This document shows positions 57,946 to 64,000 of a DNA stretch of 64,000 nt, piece after piece. Origin of the DNA: Coniella vitis (taxonomy: Eukaryota > Ascomycota > Sordariomycetes > Diaporthales > Schizoparmaceae); contig WUJK01000007.1 of assembly GCA_011317545.1 (NCBI GenBank), forward strand, positions 1,922,001 through 1,986,000, in the 5' to 3' direction. The position numbers were made by a program, and so were the translations under genes. Within the stretch, counting starts at the first letter, position 1, and the number at the start of each line of letters is the position of its first letter. The notes beneath the pieces are model-generated. The model worked only from the letters and a program-made list of their open reading frames with translations. It ran no database searches and had not been told where the DNA came from.

Positions 57946-57984
57946 TACATAGTACATACCTAGGTGGTACTATGGTACATAGCC
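57946..57984. repeat. Composite of TACATAGTA, ACCTAGGT and TACTATGG
   Basis: TACATAGTA at 57946-57954 is followed at once by TACCTAGGTGG and TACTATGGTACATAG. The TACCTAGGTA-type element also occurs at several other intergenic sites, often beside the main motif. Confidence 0.65.
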
Positions 57985-59471
57985 TGATAGTGTAGGAAAG
58001 ACTTTCTCATACTGGCGCTTTATCAAATGATAAGGGTAGATAATAGGTGTGAAGCAACGATGGCTGTGCTTGGTTGCCTCTCTTCGGGGCACAGGACACT
58101 TTCTTACCGTCACCTTAGCCGTTCCCATATTACGTCGAAGTAAACCCACCCAAGCAGCTGAGAAGAGGTGTGGGATATCTGCTTGGATATGCACGTGCAG
58201 AGGCGGGGCTTACGCACACTACTATGTACAGTATGAAGGGGTGGTAGCAGTGGGTTACTCGTACCATACCCAGGCAATGCCAAGGGGTCTGGTGCAAGAC
58301 CGCTGCTTGAGCAAAAAGTCAGTGATGTGCAAACGCAGCACAGTACATAGGTACATAGTAGTTATCTGGCAGGCTACCACTGCAGGCAAAACCACTTTAC
58401 GCGTTGCCGTGGCGGAGCTAGCCAGCTAGCTAGCCAGCCAGCGTGTCTAAAGGGCAGCCGCGTCGCGGAGCTCCCACTGCCCTCAGCCCGTGTTTACACT
58501 CGGGCCTTCCTTTTATTACAGAATGTACTATAGCGCCTCGGATTCTGCATGATCACGTTTCTCTGCACGTTCCGCGCAAGAAAAGCACAATCCCGTATTC
58601 AGGTGACTCTGGCTATGGTCATTTCCTGTACCTAAAAAGTAGTACAGAGTACTTGCCTCACGCAATGCCGCTACTTTTTAGTAAGGACGCCGTGCCCCGC
58701 CAAGTCCCTTGCTTCCTCCACTTGGCCTTGACTTCTTCGCAGCCCCCCAATGTTGTTCGTGGTCAGCTGGAGCGACTTGATTCTTTGAGACCCTATCACC
58801 CCCTTCCCTAGCGCAAGGGCCGTGGAGGGTCTACCTTGGTATAGTATCTTTCCAGCCAGTTCTTGCATCTGCGAGAATAGACGTCGAGCTTCATGTGCAC
58901 AGCATACTACGGAGTACATTAACCTCCCAAGCTGTCAAAGCGAATCAATCACCCTTTCTGGCCCCCCCCTTCAGCCGCTGGCATTGCGATTCGGGAACAG
59001 TGCAACCGTCCAAAGTATCATGGTCTTGTATGACGCCTATGCGCGGCCCAGCACACAGCCAGACCCGCCTTATCAGCCAGCATATTGTACTACTTTTGAG
59101 TACTTGGTAAGTACTGACAGCATCTGAGCAGACTGGCAGAGCAGCAAGTAATAATATGGAGAAGGAACAATTAATAAAACAGCCCCAACATCGGCTCGCA
59201 TTTTGCATGCCGCTTGTACTTGGCAGGATGGCCCGAAGTTACCCAGCAATACCACAGCAACCCCCTCTGCTCGGTATTCAACTTCATGGGCATGCCTGAC
59301 AGAGCTACTAAATTGGCCCCGGTACTAAGCCCTTTCACTATGCGTCCACCAGCTTGGTCCACGGCTTTCGAACAATTAATTAGCACGGCCTGCGACCGAC
59401 TCATGCACAAGGTGGGAATAGAGTGGACACCACAAGGCTGTACCGCAAAGCCTGATGGCTTGGGGGGTTGA

Positions 59472-59512
59472 TGCGTTTTGGGGTGGGTGTGTGGGTGGGT
59501 GTGGGTGTGTGT
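59472..59512 (+). repeat. GT/GGGT-rich simple sequence
   Basis: Runs of GGGTGTG and GTGTGGGT. Low-complexity G/T strand asymmetry with four or more G-triplets, so a G-quadruplex is conceivable. No coding evidence. Confidence 0.7.
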
Positions 59513-59832
59513 CGACATCTCGATGATGAGGCAACTGTGCTGCATACCCAGTCTCGCTTTGGACATCGGAACTTCAGTCCACTGACCTGCAAATACTGTA
59601 CGCTCTCGTGGTGCGTGTCACGCGTTGTACAGGACTTTTCCAAGGCTGTCCGTCCTCGGGCACAGCGTGCGTCCTCTTTCCACGGTCAATCTGGCGAGGA
59701 TCCCGAGCGATGTCCACAACAACCTCGAGTCAGAGATTTTGAGAGGCTTGCACAATAGCACCGCGCACCAACGAAAGAATCTCTGCTTCCGGCGTCCCGC
59801 CAAGCCCCAATTATTAGCAGTCTGGAAAAGGC

Positions 59833-59905
59833 TACATAGTACGGGTTAACAGGCAAAGTCTCGGTACTACATAGTATGTATAGCATCGACCGGCCCTACT
59901 ATGTA
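59833..59905. repeat. Cluster of three TACTATGTA motifs
   Basis: TACATAGTA at 59833-59841 and 59868-59876, and TACTATGTA at 59897-59905, within 73 bp. Densest cluster in the gene-poor region besides 56662. Confidence 0.85.
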
Positions 59906-62318
59906 CTACCGAAACGAGCGGACCCGGCCTCCATAGCTGAAGTTGTTGAGCTCATCGTCCACTTTTCCCTTTTACAGACAACCATCTGCCGCACGATGAA
60001 GAATACCACAAACTGATTTGACATCCTGAGGAATCTTTTCACGAAGCAAGCGCAGCGATGTCGGGGGTCCAAGTCTTGACCTGATACTAGCCGCTGCTTC
60101 AATTGAGCGTCGCCCCTCCCCCCCCCCAAAAAAAAACGCCGCATCTCTAACCTCGTGTATAACCGGCAGCCAGTCTTCGAACTTGGCTTGCTCCGCCGCT
60201 CTTCTACACCTCCACCTTTTGCCACAGCATGCGCATGCGGTCAAGATTTTAACGCATTTTTCTACAACGTGACACGTGCAGTCCGAACTAAAAGTAAGGC
60301 ATCAGGGCATTCAGTTATGCTGGAGAGGCGCTTCACACAGGAGACATACGAGGTTGGTGACGAGCCAAACCTGGACAAGAGACCCGCGAGAATCACACTC
60401 GAATCCTTTTGGCAGACTGCAAGATTACTCAGCCTACTTTATGGAGTGTCCGTGTGACACCTACCAAGTACTGGGTTTAAGGGTCATTGCCTGCAAACGT
60501 GCATTGTTCGTGGATTTCCAAGCCCTGCTTCAGTCGATGCGCAATCCGGCAGTCCTATGCCTGTTAGTGCTGCTTGTGTCCGATACTCTGCCGCATCCTA
60601 TTGAATGGGGGCTTATCTTGAGCAACGTGAGCTCTCTGTTATTCATTTGGCACATATAGTACTGCAAAAGTCTGGCACTCCCCCATTGTGCCCTCTTGCA
60701 CGAGACCGGACCGTGCACTGCTATGCTGCGATAGGGTAACTGATTTGCCGCACCACCTGATTTGCTATTGGCGAGAGGTCGAGCCTCTTCCCTTCCAAGG
60801 CTCAGCAGCAACGGCACAATTGGCATTGGTTGGCAATGCGAATATCCAAATACTATGTACCTTGCTGCTTGCATCCACCGCCACAATCTCACACCCCTTT
60901 AGCGACAGCGTCCTGTAGTATCGCCTCGACCGACACACTGTGCGACTGTTCAGTTGTTGAGGCACATTGCAGCCCCCCCGTGCCAATACTATGCAAGTAC
61001 AGAATAATTGGAGGTGTTGCCCACCTGACTCCACAACTTCGGGTATGTTGGATGTCCTTCTGTAATAAGAAATGTTTCGCGCTGCTCATGTCGAGGATTG
61101 TCACGAGGACTGCGGTTACCAAGCTCATGTTACGGCTTGATCGTGTTGACTGCCCTCGAATTCGTATGGAAGAAAAGCCAGCAAACTGGTATCACAACGT
61201 CCACCGGTACATGGTAAGTAAGCCACTCATTTGCTGTGGGAGACTCGCTCACCCCATCACCATCTCCGGTCTGAGTTAGCCGCTCCTGTTGGTTTTGATG
61301 CCTTTCCTTGACTGAACACCTAGTAAGCCTTTTTCCCGACCTGGCCATCTACAGAGTACTCGAATGTAGACTTTGTGCTCCTACACACGGAACCTGCGCC
61401 TGTCATTCCCGCCGTACTAATAGCGTCACACAGCAGTCCAAGTAGGCAAGCAGACAAGGGGGAAGCGCAGAGACAAAAAGAAATAATTCGGGCCCGCACT
61501 TGGTGTGCCTCGACTTCGCCTCTCGAGGGTACGGGGTAGTTTTTCCCACGTACGGAACCGGCAGAACCATTCCTTGTGCTTTCAATGGTTGAATGTACGT
61601 ACAACAGAGTGCAGACAGCAGGTCATGTTCTCGGGCTTTCTTTTCAAAGACAACTCTTTTGCCGGTAGCGTGGCCTTTTTTGTCAAGTGGGCATCACGCA
61701 TCCAAAGGGGCATCACCCATTCAAAGACGGTCGTTTGGCAATCGGCAGACCATGACACATTGATCAATGAATGGGGGACTGGCAACTGCCTAGGTACCGC
61801 ACCCGTAAAAAGTCATGATCGACAAATGGCTGGAACGTTTTCCCGCGAGATCTCAGGCTGGTGAGTGCTCCCTGTGGAACGCTTGTCCTCACAATCACAG
61901 CTTGTACGAATGATTGCTTGCAAGTATCGATTCTTTTCTTTCCCCACGGCTAGAGTAATTGCTGCCCAAACCAGTTGCTCCTCTGCTCATTGCATGCGTG
62001 CCACTCAAAAACTTTCTTCAAAGCCAATTCCCACATGATCGCTCGTGGACAAGCTTGAGTCGCGACACCTGTACATCTGGTAAAGGGCCCTTTCGTCCGA
62101 GGACGGAAGGAAAAAAAACGGATGGACCTCGTCGCTGTCGCAAACGTGCAGCCGTCTTGTCCTGCTCAACCATGACGTGTCAGATCGGGGGCTTTCATCG
62201 AGCATTGCTAAAACACACGAGGTTGATTTGTTAGGCCGAAACTTTACTGATCCGTCCAGAACACGTGTGGATCACAAACCAGCAGGGAACTACTGTACGA
62301 ACGCACCTTGTTCTTCTT

Positions 62319-62350
62319 AGCTTCTTCCCTGGATAGCTTCTTCCCTGGAT
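62319..62350 (+). repeat. Perfect tandem duplication of a 16-mer
   Basis: AGCTTCTTCCCTGGAT occurs twice, head to tail, without a mismatch. Recent local duplication downstream of the membrane protein gene. Confidence 0.9.
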
Positions 62351-62700
62351 TGAATCCTGAGCACCAACAGATACGTCTCAAGCGCCAAGCCGCCACACGA
62401 CAAATATTCCATGGTTGAGGATGTGTGCAATCGTTATACCTTGTATTTGTCTTCTCAATTATCTTGTCAGTACGCTTTCCTTTCTGCTCTGATTGTACAG
62501 GTGGATTTTTTTGTCTTTTCCCCGTCGAGCTGTCCATGCTGTAGCCCTTGGGATCCGAATTGAGCAAGAGGGCCGCTACCGTAGCGAATGATGAAAACCA
62601 CACGGCGGGACACCTTGCGGTGATGTTGGCCGGGCTGGTGCTGCTGCTGGTGCTTGCCGTGATAGTACTGCTCATCATGGTCGAGGTCGGAAGGACAGGG

Positions 62701-63465
62701 CTACGAGGGAGCGCCCGGAGTCAGACGACGGGCCCCGTGACCGAGCGCAAGCGCTCCATCGGGACCGTAGTTGACAGCGGCTGGAGCAGAGATGCGTCGA
62801 ATAGAGCTGGATCCAGCCACGGGAGAGCTCATGACGGCACAGGCGCCAAGGCCGGTGCCCAGCCACGACCGCGAGAGGCTGTTTGAACGACCAGTGGGCG
62901 AGTTGGGGATCGTGTGTAGGACGCGGAAACAGGGCTGCTCGGGCCAAGTGGCAGGCATCCACTCGGAACTCGCGAAACTGTAACCACTCGGGATGGTCGT
63001 CGTCTCCTGAAGCGAGACAGTGTGCGAGTGGGGGTATGAAGGAGGATTGTCCCGGTCGATGATGCGAATTGGAACGTAGACGGCGCCGGGCTCGTGTGGG
63101 CCCAGGTGTTCGCCGTCAAAGACTCGGCCGTTGTCGTCGTCGTCGTGGAGCTGCGCGGGATACACATAGGGGTAGGGAAAACCGGAGGGCTCACTGATGA
63201 TGCCGTTGCGGCTGTTGTCAGCACGGGTGCGTTGGTTTATGTTGCCGAGCTCAACGGCGCCGTTGTTGCCATCGCCGTTGCCGCGTTTGCGGTCCTGGGC
63301 GCGGTGCTTGCGACAGCAACGGCGGAGAGTGGGCCAGGCGCCGCAAAAGATCATGGTGACGACGGTCACGGCGATGGCGATTCCGATGCCAACCTTGAGG
63401 CCGGTCGAGAGGCAACCAAGGGTCGCGCAGTCCGCCTTGGATGTGTCTTCACGTGAGAACATCAT
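62701..63465 (-). CDS. Single-pass membrane protein with PPxY motif, hypothetical
   Basis: Single exon, 254 aa from the first ATG (63465); the frame upstream opens only with TTG. One transmembrane helix at about residues 18-44 (VGIGIAIAVTVVTMIFCGAW) is preceded by a short Cys-containing N-terminus and followed by a juxtamembrane basic patch (RRCCRKHRAQDRKR). The long, probably cytosolic, tail is disordered and carries PPSY (within NPPSYPHS), a match to the PPxY ligand of WW-domain ubiquitin ligases such as Rsp5. No family is recognised. A separate minus-strand frame at 62678-62244 lies just downstream; I do not see how it would join. Regulation as an Rsp5 adaptor or substrate is inference. 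Confidence 0.65.
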   Translation of the reverse strand: MMFSREDTSKADCATLGCLSTGLKVGIGIAIAVTVVTMIFCGAWPTLRRCCRKHRAQDRKRGNGDGNNGAVELGNINQRTRADNSRNGIISEPSGFPYPYVYPAQLHDDDDNGRVFDGEHLGPHEPGAVYVPIRIIDRDNPPSYPHSHTVSLQETTTIPSGYSFASSEWMPATWPEQPCFRVLHTIPNSPTGRSNSLSRSWLGTGLGACAVMSSPVAGSSSIRRISAPAAVNYGPDGALALGHGARRLTPGAPS

Positions 63466-64000
63466 CTTGGTGGTTTTGATGATCAAGGCGTACTCTGAAG
63501 GTTGACTTTACAACCGTTCTGCAATGCTGTCTTTAAGTGCGAGAACAAGAAACGGAGGTGAGGCGCCAAAGAATGAGGAGAAAGGCAGGTGAAGAGTGCC
63601 CCTTGGCAAGGGAAGAGGAAGAAAAGAAAGAAACACTTGTGGGTTGTTGTGAGGCAGGCTTGTACTTCGGTCTGTGCTTTCATATTCTCGTCGATATCGT
63701 GAAGATTGGTCTAGACGAGGGCAGAGGCTGGTCCAGCAGCTGGAGACGATGTCTTGCCAGAACGGGGGACGTGGTGGTTATTCTAGCCATCCTTATAGAG
63801 CAGATGCGGACTGCATTTCTCCAAAGGATTGCAAAAAGCTCGGAAAATGTAGCACTGGCATGTGTTACGTGGGAAAGGTGTACAGATATTGGTGATAGTA
63901 CTGATATGCCTTGGTGCTTCTCAAATCATAATAAATCATAGCTCACCTCATTGACCTATAGTACTAGCCTCCAGATTAATTGTGTATAGAAGTGCAATAT
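63466..64000. other. Right edge, intergenic, with a short Cys-rich frame
   Basis: Probably the promoter of the membrane protein gene, on the opposite strand. A short plus-strand frame at 63749-63895 (48 codons, five Cys) is noted in the findings. No firmly supported gene. Confidence 0.4.

Larger units (their letters stand above)
50946..62700. other. Long gene-poor region (about 11.8 kb) with many TACTATGTA motifs
   Basis: No reading frame here matches a family I recognise, and none longer than about 150 codons reads like protein. Fifteen of the 32 TACTATGTA/TACATAGTA copies fall here (52216, 52736, 55072, 55437, 56662, 56674, 56699, 57668, 57946, 58220, 58352, 59833, 59868, 59897, 60851). 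GC content looks similar to the rest, without the AT enrichment that repeat-induced point mutation would leave. No terminal repeats of a transposon were noticed. Small spliced genes or non-coding RNAs cannot be excluded. Confidence 0.5.

Noticed and set aside
62244..62678. 144-codon minus-strand frame downstream of the membrane protein
   Set aside because: Ser/Thr-rich start, then no structure. No splice sites that would join it convincingly to the gene upstream.
1..64000. tRNA, 5S rRNA, transposon and CRISPR signals
   Set aside because: No T-loop context supported by a cloverleaf, no reverse transcriptase or transposase motifs, and no regularly spaced direct repeats were found. A covariance-model search would be needed to exclude RNAs fully.

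Overview
The window is nuclear DNA of a filamentous ascomycete, most likely a sordariomycete and probably of the order Hypocreales. The evidence is short GT-AG introns (about 50-110 nt) with recognisable branch sites, genes on both strands without operons, fungus-specific families (UstYa-like DUF3328, DUF2985, Pcl-type cyclin, Hsp104, mL67/MHR1), and about 50% GC by eye. I resolved 19 protein genes, covering about 41% of the window. Eighteen have a family or structural assignment and one acidic protein is unplaced. Several start in tiny first exons, including an 18-nt, a 17-nt and an ATG-only exon. No tRNA, rRNA, transposon or CRISPR array was recognised.

Layout. 0.3-3.5 kb (-): myotubularin PI3P phosphatase. 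4.3-5.3 kb (+): ribosomal protein uS3, with telobox and CCAAT boxes upstream. 6.3-7.2 kb (-): DUF4112 membrane protein. 8.4-10.1 kb (-): seven-exon NIPA-type Mg2+ transporter. 13.1-15.6 kb (-): acidic hypothetical protein, divergent from 16.3-18.1 kb (+) delta-COP. 19.3-21.1 kb (-): secreted or membrane arylsulfotransferase-like protein. 24.3-24.8 kb (+): Yippee. 25.5-27.0 kb (-): SLC35F6-like transporter. 28.0-29.4 kb (-): DUF2985, divergent from 30.3-30.8 kb (+) SEN15. 30.9-32.5 kb (-): nine-exon zinc alcohol dehydrogenase. 33.2-34.5 kb (-): UstYa-like oxidase. 35.6-38.4 kb (-): Hsp104, divergent from 39.1-40.3 kb (+) mL67/MHR1. 40.7-42.4 kb (-): sulfotransferase-like P-loop protein. 45.9-47.3 kb (-): prolyl 4-hydroxylase-like oxygenase. 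48.6-50.9 kb (-): Pcl/Clg1-type cyclin. 51-62.7 kb: a gap of almost 12 kb with no gene I can support. 62.7-63.5 kb (-): single-pass membrane protein with a PPxY motif.

Most genes are unrelated housekeeping functions (translation, vesicle coats, chaperone, tRNA splicing, phosphoinositides, Mg2+). The only hint of secondary metabolism is the adjacent, same-strand pair of a zinc alcohol dehydrogenase and a UstYa-like oxidase, with no backbone gene or repeat-containing peptide precursor visible beside them.

The most striking signal is not a gene. The 9-mer TACTATGTA or its complement TACATAGTA occurs at least 32 times by hand scan, against about 0.5 expected. It is sometimes arranged as the 16-bp palindrome TACTATGTACATAGTA or in clusters, and it lies only between genes, never in an exon or intron that I modelled. 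Fifteen copies sit in the 51-62.7 kb gap. Other leads are a candidate pseudogene at 45.2-45.7 kb whose two internal stops each fit one C-to-T change, a possible broken gene at 12.3-12.9 kb, and a stop-free putative intron inside the acidic protein.
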